The position numbers and the translations under genes are program-made. A DNA stretch of 64,000 nt from Eopsaltria australis. Its lineage: Eukaryota; Chordata; Aves; Passeriformes; Petroicidae. Position 1 is the first letter of the stretch, and each line of letters begins with the position of its first letter. The DNA lies in NCBI GenBank assembly GCA_034509425.1, contig JAVTVJ010001355.1:479525-543524 (forward strand), read 5' to 3'. Below the pieces are notes generated by a model. That model was not told the origin of the DNA. It saw nothing but the letters and a program-made list of their open reading frames with translations, and ran no database searches. Of the stretch, positions 1-12,300 are shown piece after piece.

Positions 1-151
1 TGAACAGAAAGCTTATAATCTAATGCTTTTAATAATACACCCCAATGGTTTGGTGTAGCAGAATGCTACTGCCGAAAGGGTAAGATGCATTTTAGCAAGT
101 GCCTTAAACGTGAAGGATGGATGTGAATGTAACCTCCCCTCCTCCTGGCAG

Positions 152-346
152 GCTGGTGCTGTCTCGGTTTGAATTTGAGGAAGTGTCCAGTGGAGAGAAT
201 GCCCTGGAAGTCGGGGAGGATGAGGAGGAGGTGTGGCTGTTCTGGAGGGACAGCAACAAGGAGATCCGCAGCAAGAGCATCCGGGAGCTGGCCCAGGACG
301 CCAAGGAGGGGCAGAAGGAGGATCGGGACGTGCTCAGCTACTACAG
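152..346 (+). CDS. ITPR1: ITPR1 exon 19
   Basis: The acceptor is cctcctggcag and the donor gtgaac. The exon starts with the last base of a split codon and ends after AG of an Arg codon completed in exon 20. The translation begins [11 protein letters not shown] and ends DRDVLSYY(R). It contains a strongly acidic loop (GEDEEEVW) followed by a helical stretch. It belongs to the solenoid just C-terminal of the IP3-binding core. Confidence 0.95.
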
Positions 347-3300
347 GTGAACAGCACACAGCAGACAGAGCCCAGCAGGGCTGCCTGGGGAGCCCCTGCC
401 TGCACAGGGTGTGCTTTGGGAGGAGAGCTCCTGCTCCATGCACAGAACAGCCTTCAGAGAGGGAGGGTGAAGTCTCTTGCAAGTGAGAGCTGAAAGCACA
501 AAGTTATCCATGGTGAGAAGTCCTGTTATTGATGTGAGCCAGTTTAAACTGATTTTAAAATAACAGTTCAGGCTTTGAGTGTGTGGAATTTCCCCAGCAC
601 TCTGTGCTTGTGTTTGTGCTTGGTTTCCTGCTGGTGGGTGTTGGGTACCTGTGCAGGTCACCCGTGTGCAGGGGGCACTTGGGGATTGCAGGATTGGGGT
701 GTGTAGGTGGCTTTGCTTTTGGTTTGCAAGAAGTCACTGCAGTTCTCTGTGCCTCCTGCTTTCTCTCCAAGCCTTCAGTGGTCCTGTGTTGCCAGCAGCA
801 CAAACCTGAGGCTGTGTTGGTGCCCAGGCTGGGCGTGCAGGGCTGCTTTTCCCAGCCCAGGCCGTGCTTGGGCAGCTCTGACACGAGCAATGTTTCCAGA
901 TGACTTGACAAGACACCGAGTTCTTGGCACTGTGTAAGGTCAGGTTTCAGCCCAGACCAAATTCCTGTGTCTGGGTTATAAACCCCTGAGAGTCGTTTGA
1001 CAGACTCAGTTGTGGCAGTGCAGAAAGTACAACAGGATTGTTTGTTTTAATAACAATTTTATGTTGAATTGTCTTTTCCGTTGAAATGATTCTTGCAGGA
1101 GAATTCCTAATACCTGGTTTTTATTTGAGCCTGTTGGAGCTCAAAAGGAGGCTTCTTAGGTATAAGTTTTAAAACAAATTTGCTTTCAAAGTAGGTATTT
1201 TTTGCAGTTTTAAATTGAATCAATAACTATATATATTGGTACAGCAATTGGTAGTGTTAATTATTTTTTAATCTACATTATACCTCACAAATATGGCTTA
1301 AAAGAAGGGCTTAGGATATGGTTTGGTCAAATTCCATGAGTAGCACTAAAAGTGAAAGGAATCTGCTTTTATTGAAATGTTCTTTGCTTTAGGAAGCCTC
1401 ACACCTGACAGTGCTGAGCAGCAGCCCAGGAGCACTGTCAGTGCTGGGCACGTGGGTGAATTGTCAGCCTGTAGTTGTTCATAAGGGAGGTGCCAGTGAG
1501 CAGTTCATGGATTGGAAAGCTCAGGAATGAAGTTCAGGTTTCCTCTACCAATTCTCTCACTGAAGGGAGCAGAGCTCAGGAGTTGTTCCATCAGGGACCT
1601 GAAGTGTTTGGCCTTACACAATATTTAGGCTGAGTTGCCTCAACTGCTGTTTGCATTCTGCTGTAGCTTTGATAAAAAACATTATTTATTATTTCCTGTG
1701 AGGCTGGGCAGGCCCTGACAGAGATTTCCCAGAGAAGCTGTGGCTGCCCCTGGATCCCTGGGAATGTCCAAGGGCAGGTTGGATGAGGCTTGGACCACCC
1801 TGGGACAGTGGGAGGTGTCCCTGCCATGGCAGGGGGTGAAGCAGGGTCATCCTTAAGGTCCCTTCCAACCCAAACCATTCAGTGATTCTGTGATATTTAA
1901 TAAGTTATTATATTCTATTTAACTTATTCTGTTGTTCCACTGCTTGCTAGTGTTTGATGGGTGCTTTATTCTTTGCACAGTAAGGACAGGCTCTATTACT
2001 GGACAATATAATAGCATTTCAATTAATACATAAGAATAGATCAGTATACTTTATATATATTTATATATGCTTTATAGATATGCTTTATATATACCCATGC
2101 TTCATATTTATTTATATTTATGCTTTATATTTTTATATTTTTGTTGATGCTTTACATTTCTTTATAATTGTGCCATATATTTATTTCTATTTATAATGAT
2201 GCTTTATTTATGCTTTATATATATTTATATATATAAAGTATACATTAAATACCAAGCATATATAAATCCATATAAAGTATAAAGCATATATAAATACATA
2301 TAAAGTATGAAGTATATTATATATATTTATATATATCTCATAGTACACAGGAAATTGAACCATAAGCTTCAAGCTTATAGAAAGACATATATAAATCCTT
2401 ATTAAGCATATATAAATACATATAAAATATGAAGTATATTATATATATATTTATATATACTTTGTAGTACACATTAAATTAAACCATAAGCTTCAAGCTT
2501 ATATAAAGACATATATAAATCCATATAAAGTATAAAGCACATATAAATACATATAAACAATGAAGTATATTGTATATATTTATATATACTTTTTAGTACA
2601 CATGAACTTAAACCATAAGCTTCAAGCTTATTTAAAGACATATATAAATCCATATAAAGCATATATAAATACATATAAAATATGAAGTATATTATATATA
2701 TATTTATATATACCTCAGAGTACTCAGGAGATTAGAGCATAGTCTTCAAGCTTATATAAATCCATAAAAGTATAAAGCATATATAAATCCATATAAAGTA
2801 TAAAGCATATATAAATCCATATAAAGTATAAAGCATATATAAATCCATATAAAGTATAAAGCATATATAAATCCATATAAAGTATAAAGCATATATAAAT
2901 CCACATAAAGTATAAAGCATATATAAATCCACATATAGTATGAAGTATATTATACATATATTTATATATACCTCATAAAACACAGGAAATTAGAGCATAA
3001 TCCTCAAGCCCACCTAAACCAAAGCCCATAACCCTCCTGTTTTCCCCCCTGCAGGTACCAGCTGAACCTCTTTGCTCGGATGTGCCTGGACAGGCAGTAC
3101 TTGGCCATCAACGAGATCTCGGGGCAGCTGGACGTGGACCTGATCCTGCGCTGCATGGCTGATGAGAACCTGCCCTACGACCTGCGAGCCTCCTTCTGCC
3201 GCCTCATGCTGCACATGCACGTGGACAGGGACCCCCAGGAGCAGGTGACCCCTGTCAAATACGCCCGCCTCTGGTCTGAGATCCCCTCCGAGATCGCCAT

Positions 3301-6300
3301 CGACGAGTGAGTGCTGCCCCGGGGGGTTCTAGGGCAGTGTCTGATCAGTCCTGAATTCATGCGTTAGCTGGGTGTTTTTAGAAAGTCAAACACCCCAAAA
3401 TGTGTTGTTGGGTTGGTGGTGCTGTGGGCTTTTAAGGCAACATCCTAAATTCCTGTGTTATTTACACAGTTGGTGTTGGTAAAGAAATCAAATACCCCAA
3501 AACACGTTGTTGGGTTGGTGATGCTGGGGGGTTTTAAAGCAACATCCTAAATTCCTGTGTTACTTACACAGTTGTAAATAAATCAAGCACCCCATAAGGT
3601 GTTGCTTGGGTGGCAGTGCTGGGGGGTCTTAAATCCCTGCATTGTATACACATTGATGTTTGTAAATAAATTCAACACCCCAAAATGTGCTGTTGGGTTG
3701 GCGGTGCTGGGGGGTTTTAAGGCAACATCCTAAGTTCCTGTGTTGCTTACAAAGTTGTAAATAAATCAAACACCCCAAAATGTGTTGCTGGGATGGCGGT
3801 TCTGTGGGGTTTTAAGGCAACATCCTAAATTCCTGTTTTGTTTACACAGCTGGTGTTAGTAAATAAATCAAGCACCCCATAAGGTGTTGCTGGGATGGCA
3901 GTGCTGGGGGGGTCTTAAATCCCTGCCTTGTATACACAGTTGGTGTTTGTAAATAAATCAAACACCCCAAAATGTGTTGCTGGGATTCCTGTGTTGTTTA
4001 TACAGCTGGTGTTTGTAAATAAATCAAACACCCCAAAATGTGTTGCTGGGATGGCAGTGCTGTGGGGTTTTAAGGCAGCATCCTAAATTCTTGCATTATT
4101 TATACAGTTGGTGTTTGTAAATGAATCAAACACCCCATAAGGTGTTGCTGAGATTGGACGTGGCACTCAGTGCCAGGGTTTAGTTGGAGCATGGGTTGGA
4201 TTCATGATCTTGAAGGTCTCTTCCAAGCCAGTGATTCTGTGATTAAATAAATAAGCTCCCTATGTGTGGGGTGAGCTCAGTGGTCACGTTGTGTCTGAGT
4301 AATGTCACCATTGGGGGACCTGGACCTGGGCAGGGGAGGGGGTTTCATCTCTCTTCCTGCCTAATGTGGTTGAAGAACCATAAACTTTCCATGTTAAGCT
4401 TGGAAAAGATGTTCAAGCTCAAGCCCAGCGTTCACCACTGAGCCTTGTCCCCAAGTGCCACATCCACATTTCAGGGATGGTTCTTCCACCACTGCCCTGT
4501 GCCCCCTGCTCCAGGGCTTGACCACTGTTCCAGTGAAGATATTTTCACTAAAACCTCTCTAAACCTCCCCAAATTGAGGCCATCTCCTCTGAGTATTGAT
4601 TGTAAGTAAGATTGTCCTTATGGGAGCTCACACCACTAGCAGAAACAGGGGGGAAGATGCTCAAACAAGGACATGTCCCTTAAATTCCAGAGGAAAATCC
4701 TCTGCCACAGTGCTGAAAAACAAAACCACAGCTGGAGCAGGCACATGGTCTCTTGACCATTTGAATCACCTCTTTATAATTAATAATTTCAAATTGATAG
4801 TACTCAACTATTCAGATCTCTTTGTTTTTTTGGCTGGAGAAAATGAACACCTAAAATTGATGTTACGTGTTAGGAATTTAAGCCTTGTCAATGTTAATAC
4901 TGGTGTTCAGTGGTTTCTTGTATCTCCCTCCTTGCCAGCCTGGTTTTCTCTGCTGAGAGATGCAGTAGATAATAAATCAAATTGAAAGGCCAAAAATATC
5001 AAACCTAATGGTTTCAGCTCTGGCAGAGGCTCACCAGTGATAAGTGATCAAACAGGAAGCAAAAGTATTTCGTGGGAGGTGGTGGGATTGTCCTTCTCAA
5101 AGTCACTCAGCACATACTGAGAAAAAAAACCCCAGAATTTATATTAAAAATTAATATCTGCTTTGCATATATATTGGTTTTATTTGGAGGGAAAATACCA
5201 CCCCCAGTCAGCCTCTCCTGGCCTCCTGTTGTCCTCAGTGCTGCATGTCACTTGTCATTGTTTCCACTCAAATAATGAGGGTTGCTTTTTCTATCTTTTT
5301 GGGACAAAATTATCTCTTTTTTGTTTTCCTCAAGCATTTTAAAATAGTACCTAATGAGGATATGGGATAAACCAACAAAAGCCAGGAAATTCTGGTGTCA
5401 GTGTGCTGATTCCCTCGTTTGGATAAATTATTTACCAGCCTTTAGCTTTTCTTAGATTTTGACAAACCAATGAAAAATGGTGCTGGGGGGTGGGGGGGAA
5501 AGAGCCCTGTGTATTTGCATGCTAAGTTTTGTTTTGTTTTCTTTTTTTTGTTCTGTTCTTTTTTTTCCCCTCTTCAGCTATGATAGCAGTGGAACTTCCA
5601 AAGATGAAATTAAGGAGAGATTTGCACAAACAATGGAATTTGTAGAGGAATATTTAAGAGATGTGGTGTGTCAGAGGTTCCCTTTCTCTGATAAAGAGAA
5701 AAATAAGCTCACTTTTGAGGTAGTTATCCAGTTCTGATTTTATCCTTTTCTTTTTTTGTTTTTTCTGTGGAATGTTGGTTATTTTTTCAGCACCAGGTAG
5801 TCTGGCAAGTCATTAGTGAGTGTAATTAGTGAGTGCTGAGCCTCAGCTGGCTCCTTTCTGTAACCCCACCGAAGTTTGTGAGTTTGCAGTGCTGCTTCTT
5901 GAAATACAATTAATGAATGTGAGTTTGTCTGAGGTTTGCAGCAGCCTTGTTTACTCTCTGTGCTCTCAGTGTTATTGCAAAGCCAGGCTTTACTGGGATA
6001 AATATCTCAAAAATTAAACACTGCCTGCACACACAGAGAGAGCCTCCAGAGCTTCAAGTGATGTTCACCAAGAGAAAAAGTGTCCTGTGACTTTACTGGT
6101 CTGTTAAAATAGTCTGTGCAAATAAAATGTAGCAAATCCATGCAATAAATAACCATTCATTTAAGAAAAGTTGTGATATTCTGCAAAAAAAAAAAAACGC
6201 AGTTGAAGTAAGACACTTCTGATAATGGTGCTACATTAAATAATTGCCCTGGGCGTGATATTTTTATGTGAATCTTTATGGGGTGGACTTGTGGGGAATC

Positions 6301-9300
6301 TTTATAACCTGGAAGTTACAAAGCTCAGCTTTATGTGTGATATCTTTTTTTGTAAGACAATGATAAAAATTACCTGTACCTTCCCTCTGGTCTTGCCCTG
6401 GTTTATAATGAGACAAGTGCAACCTGATTTTGTAGCTGTAGAATCTCAGTTGCAGACACAGACATGAACTGCAAGCATTGCAGTGTTTGTAGGCAAATAG
6501 AAAACTTTCTGATGGGATGTAGAATTAGACAGCCTTGCAGAATTCCCAGATCTTGTGATAAAATGCGACCCTCAGCCAGGTTCTTGATCTTGTCACTGTG
6601 TTAAGACAACTTGACTGTGGTAGCAAAATGTTTAGTATTAATCAGGCTTTTTATTGTTATTTTGGTAGGTTGTTAACTTAGCCAGAAATCTGATATATTT
6701 TGGTTTCTACAACTTCTGTGACCTCCTCAGACTAACCAAAATCCTCCTTGCTATATTAGACTGTGTGCACATCACTACCATCTTCCCTATTACCAAGATG
6801 GCAAAAGGCGAGGAAAGTAAAGGTAAGGCTGGCAAGTGTAGGACAGAAAGCTCTTGGGTGGCTCTGGTGCATCTCAAAACGTCACTGTGGGGTGGAATGG
6901 TGGAGTCACACAACATCCTGAGCTGGAAGGCACCCACAAGGATCATCCCAGCTCCTGTCCCTGCGCAGACACCCCAACAATCCCAGCCTGGGCATCCCTG
7001 GGAGGGTTTTCCAAAGGCTCCTGGAGCTCTGGCAGCCTCGGGGCCGTGCCCATTCCCTGGGGAGCCTGGGCAGTGCCCAGCACCCTCTGAGAGAAGAACC
7101 TTTCCCTAAAATCCAACCTAAACCTGCTCTGGCACGGCTCCAGTCATTGCCTGGGTGCTGTCCCTGTCACAGGGAGCTGAGATGGGAGCTGCAGCCCCTG
7201 GGGAGGGCTGACCTCAGTCTGCTCTGCCCCATCTGAACAGACCAAAGTGATCTCAGCTGCTCCTCATCTCACTCCTCCTCTAGCCCCTTCCCCATCTCTG
7301 TAGCCTCCTTTGGGTGCTCTCTGACATCTTTAGATCTTATGTTTTGCCCCTCAAAACTTCCTCCAGGACTTGAGGTGAGGCTGTCCCAGTGCAGAACGGA
7401 GCGGGACAATTCCCTCCCTCCCTGGCCAGTGGTAATCTCCTCCTTTCTGTCCATGGCTTGGTTGTAAAGCTGAGTGCTGCCTGTGATGGGAGAGGGCAGG
7501 GGGCTTCTCCAAGTCCTGCAGTGCTCTGTGGGCTCCCCCAGGGTGTGGATGTGTAATGCTGAGATGGTTTCTCTCTGTAGGACGTGGCCGGTCCTCGCCC
7601 TGTTAACGCAGTCCCATTGCCCCTAACAGCCTAACCCTTGCTGTTTCCTCTCTGAAGGGAGCAATGTGATGAGGTCAATCCACGGCGTGGGGGAGCTGAT
7701 GACCCAGGTGGTGCTCAGGGGTGGGGGGTTCCTGCCCATGACTCCCCTGGCAGCTGCCCCCGAGGGGAACGTGAAGCAGAGCGAGCCGGAGAAGGAGGAC
7801 ATCCTGGTCATGGACACCAAGCTCAAGATCATCGAGATACTCCAGGTATTTCCAGATGGATGCAGCCTCTCGTGCTGTCCTCCAGCATCAGTCCTGTCCT
7901 GCTGCCTTTTAATGCATTTCTGACTCTCAAACTGGGAAAGCGTTGCAAGGGTGACCTTGTCAGGCATGGGGCTCTCAACTTGCTTGTGACAATATTGTGC
8001 CATGACTGAAAGAATTCATTAGAAAGGAGTTTGCAGCAGATATTTGCATATTTAGCAGTGATCTGTGTGTACTGGACTTGAAGCAGAGCTGTCGTTTTCC
8101 ACCCTATTGTGTTCCCAATTCCTCTGAGTCTGCAGGGCCATCTGAAGAGCCCTGAGGAATGGGGAGATCTCCAGACTCCTCTCTGCAGAGTCTGAGATGG
8201 ATTTTCAGCATGCCCAGCCAGCCTCTCTCTCTTCCATCTCTGGTTTTCTCCCCCCAAAGTCTTTGGGACACACGTTTCTTCCTCGTTATCGACTCAGAAT
8301 TACTGTGCTGAAATGCATCTTCCCCACTGAGTGTGGGAGTCCTTTCTGTGCTCATAACTCCATCAGGGAGGTGCTGGGGGTCAGAGAGCTGCCAGAGCCT
8401 GGTGGGGGAAGGCAGGAGAGCAGCAGGGGAGCCGTGGTGTTCCTTCCCCACGCCCCATGGGAGGCTGTGCCCTTCCCTCAGCAGCAGATGCAGCACAGGG
8501 GAGGCTCCATCCCTTCTTTGCACCATTGCTAATTTTAGCTCAAGCCAGAGCTGCTCTCGTGGCCTGGCATGTGCAGGGGGTGTTGCAGTGTGCCAGGATT
8601 CCCTGTTAATGGGGTCTTTGCAAACTGGCATTAAGCATTTCCCCAGAAGCTGCAGGAACTGTGAGTGTTCTTGGCATTGTAGCTCCTTCCTCGAGAGGAA
8701 GACCCTGGAGAAGGTGGTCCCTGCTAGGCTGGAGGTTTCTCTGGCACCAGCTGAAGTGGTGACTTGCATGGCACAGCCTGGCTCCTGGCAGCTCGTGTCC
8801 TGCTCCTGTGTCCCAGCACCCCAGGAGAACAGCAGCTCGTGTTCAGGAGGGAGCTGGAAATGCTGCTTTCCTTTCCTGGGGGATGGTGAGGATGCCAGCA
8901 TCACACAGGAACGAGCCACCAAAACTCTGCCAAAATCTTTTACTGATATGGATTTATTATGTGTGTGCATCGTGCTCATTGAAATCCCTGGAAAATATTA
9001 CTGAAATCGGGGGATTTTTAAGGCAACAGTTGCATATCTTAGAAAGGTGGAATCCCAGGATGGTTTGGGTTGGGAAGGACCTTAAAGCCCATCCAGAGCC
9101 ACCCCTGCCATGGCAGGGACACCTCCCACTGTCCCAGGCTGCTCCAAGCCCCATCCAGCCTGGCCTTGGGCACTGCCAGGGATCCAGGGGCAGCCACAGC
9201 TTCTCTGGGCACCCTCTGCCAGGGCCTCCCCACCCTGGGTAATTTCTCAAGGTTAAATCCACTTTTCTCCTCAGTTGATGTTGCACGTTGACAGCTCTGC

Positions 9301-12300
9301 TTTGTGTGAATTGTAGATGTGCTGGAAATACAGAAATTATTTCACCATTTCTCCTCCTTCTGTATCATCAGTTTATTCTGAACGTGCGCTTGGACTACAG
9401 GATCTCCTGCCTGCTTTGTATATTTAAACATGAATTTGATGAAAGCAATGCCCAGGGGTCTGAATCCCCCACTGGAAGCAGCAGTCAAGAAATGCCAGCT
9501 AATGTACCAGGTGGGTTATTTGGCAAGGAATGAGGTCGTGTGGCTTAGGGAAGGCTCTGGAATCCTCAAGGGGCTAATGGGGTGATTGCTTCAGGTCCCC
9601 ATTTGCCATTTGAAGTGTTTTTAAGCCAGGAAAAAACATCTTTGCTGCCACTCTGACCTCATGTGTTTGTCTTGTTTATTTTCTCAGGAGCCCTGGACTT
9701 TGAACATATTGAAGAACAGGCTGAGGGGATCTTTGGTGGAAGGAAAGTATCTCTTCACAGGTGCTAATCGAGGGGGAGTCCCCAGGCTGGAGGCTCCCAA
9801 GGAATGGGGACCCCAGTTCAGAGTGAGGTGGGGACTGGGAAAAGCTTGGAAACAGCTGCCACAGCTACCCAGGCTTCATTTCCCTAAAAAGCCTTTGATG
9901 CAGCTTAAAGTAGAGCCCATTTGGATTAAAAACCACAGATAAGGAGCAGGGGTTCTTCAGCCAGGAGGATCCTCAGGGGAAGGCTCCATGGTGTGGGTGA
10001 AAGGCAAAGGGTGCAGGGTTGGTGCATCCAATGCAATAACATCTCAGTACAATTCCCCCACCTTTATTTAAAAGTAAGAAGAAAAGCTTTTCTGCCACTG
10101 CTGAGTGGACTCAGAACCTGCTGGGACACTCAGTCTAACGTGCTGGTAACTCCTGCTGTGTTTCCAGTGAGGAGAACACCCCTCTGGATTTGGATGATCA
10201 CGGGGGCAGGACTTTCCTCCGGGTCCTGCTGCATTTGACCATGCACGATTACCCTCCCCTGGTGTCTGGGGCTCTGCAGCTGCTCTTCAGGCACTTCAGC
10301 CAGAGACAAGAAGTCCTTCAGGCTTTCAAGCAGGTAGGTGTGTGTTTGGAGAGAGCTGTTCCTCATCTGAATGGGTTTATGGCAGCTGAACCCAGCCCTT
10401 TTTGTGCTGCTGATGGCTTTGCCTCCCTCTAAGGTTCAACTGCTCGTTACCAGCCAAGATGTTGACAACTACAAGCAGATCAAGCAAGATTTGGACCAGC
10501 TGAGGTCAATAGTGGAGAAATCTGAGCTGTGGGTGTACAAAGGCCAAGGTCCTGATGAGGCCATGGACAGTGTGCCAGGTGAAAACGAGCACAAGAAGAA
10601 AGAGGTAATTGGGTTGTGTTTTTGGGAATTTGGGTGGGTATCTGGAGGGTGTAGCTGCTTTCAGAGCTGTGACAAGGCCCATCTTCCCAGCACACTGCCT
10701 AGGTGAGGTTCTCTCTACTGCTTTCAGGTTAAGGCAGGAATGAGAGGAGAACCTGAGCCAGGTGATGCCTGAGGTGTCACCTTTAGGGTGTAACAGGGCT
10801 GGTTTGGGTTTGCTCTGGCTCCCCAGCTGTGTCCTTGCAGCACTGACCGATGGCACGGGATTTGTGCAGTCAAAAGTACCTCAAGTAAGGTAAGGGCAGA
10901 GCTGTGAACTGCTCAGGTGATGCATTTTGATTAAATGACAGCAGAGCTGTGCTTTATCTGTCCCTGATAACACAGGAGTTCCCCAACGTGCACATCTGGC
11001 TTAGAACTCTGCGAGCATCTTTTTGTTCCGTATAATTTGCAGTCAAATAGGAAAGCCTGGATGAGGGGATCCAAGAAGCAGTCCCTGGTTTAGGAACATT
11101 TATTGTTGGAAGTAAATACAAGTAATCTGCTTGTTGCTTTCCTTGTACACATTGCTGTGAGGGATCTCTTGGTATTTGTGCAGTGACAGTTTAATAACAA
11201 GAGAGAGGGAGAGAAAGCAAGGGGTTTCTTTGAGGGGAGACTTGATTAGAGACAGAATGTGCCAGGCAAAGGGACAGGATGTTGCTGTCTCTGAAATCAT
11301 CCCACCCTCACCTTATTTTGTGTTCTAGAGGTCAATGTGACTTGACAGGATAATTGTATGTATTTTTGTGAGGCTGTCAGAGAGCTGGAGGATGACAATC
11401 CCTCCCAGGAGGAGAGCGGGCGCTATCCTAGAACGGTAATTTTAGCCTTCATGTAGACAGTAGTATAAGCTACTAATAAATTGTCTGATTTTATCCTCAG
11501 GAAGGTCACAGCAAGTCTCAAAAGCCTGAAAGTACTAGCAGCTACAACTACCGGGTAGTAAAAGAGGTAAAACTTTGCTTCTTGATAGTTCACTGGAAGT
11601 GTAAATGAGTAACAGAGCTCTGGAGAGCTGCAGTCAGAGGGAGGCACCCAGGAAAGTCTGAGTCACTCTGCCATTGTGGAAACTATTTGCTGAGTAATAA
11701 CAAATCCCAACTTGAATGAGAAGCCAGGATAGAATAAGCACGACGTGTGTGTTTTCCTTAAGAATGGCTTAGTGAGAAACTCGACGTTTGCTGCTGTTTC
11801 AATGGTAACACAATATTTTTTCTGTTAAGGACTGCAAAGGCAGTAAGCAAGGGGAGAAGCCATTTAATTTGCCCAGTCCTGAGTGCCTTGCACTCAAAGC
11901 CACTGTGGTGCTGTTGAAATTTAACGTAGAAAATACCAGATGAAGAACGTGCTGTGGTGCTGGTGTGGTGTGAGCTAAAGGTGTGGCTGTGGTTCTGCTG
12001 TGGAGCCTGGTGTTGGGTTCACTTGACATGGCTGAGTTCTGCAGGAGCACAGAATCTCAGAACTGTAGAGTGTCCTGAGGTGGAAGGGAGCCACAAGGAT
12101 CATCCGAGTCCAGCAGCTCTAGTCAGATGCCACGGATGGAGCCTGGGCCACGAGGCGCTGCCCGGAGCCGCTCTGCTCCGGGCACATGAGTTGGTCCCTG
12201 GTGCTGCTCTGGGACCTGGCGTTCTCTGGAAGCAGAGCCAGGGTTTGGGGCTCTAAGGCCAGTCTCTCCTGCAGATCCTGCTGCGGCTCAGCAAGCTCTG

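Larger units (their letters stand above)
347..3054 (+). other. Intron 19-20
   Basis: The intron holds a CR1 fragment (1700-1894) and a large AT-rich nested satellite (about 2035-2990) that ends about 60 bases before the next acceptor. I see no exon or RNA gene in it. The 347-1690 part is unique-looking sequence. Confidence 0.8.
3307..5577 (+). other. Intron 20-21
   Basis: The intron holds a minisatellite of about 110-base units (3376-4150) followed by two CR1 fragments in opposite orientation. The rest (4585-5560) is AT-rich and shows no exon or RNA gene. Confidence 0.8.

Noticed and set aside
2474..2983. Tyr/Ile/Leu-rich membrane-like frames on the minus strand
   Set aside because: They are translations of the AT-rich satellite.
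8104..9004. Long open frames on both strands (291 codons minus, 223 plus)
   Set aside because: They overlap each other in a GC-rich intron, run partly into CR1, resemble no protein I know, and lack exon-like borders.
9747..9752. Internal GT (gtatct) as donor of exon 26
   Set aside because: It leaves phase 0, so joining to exon 27 (TGAGGAG) gives an immediate TGA stop.
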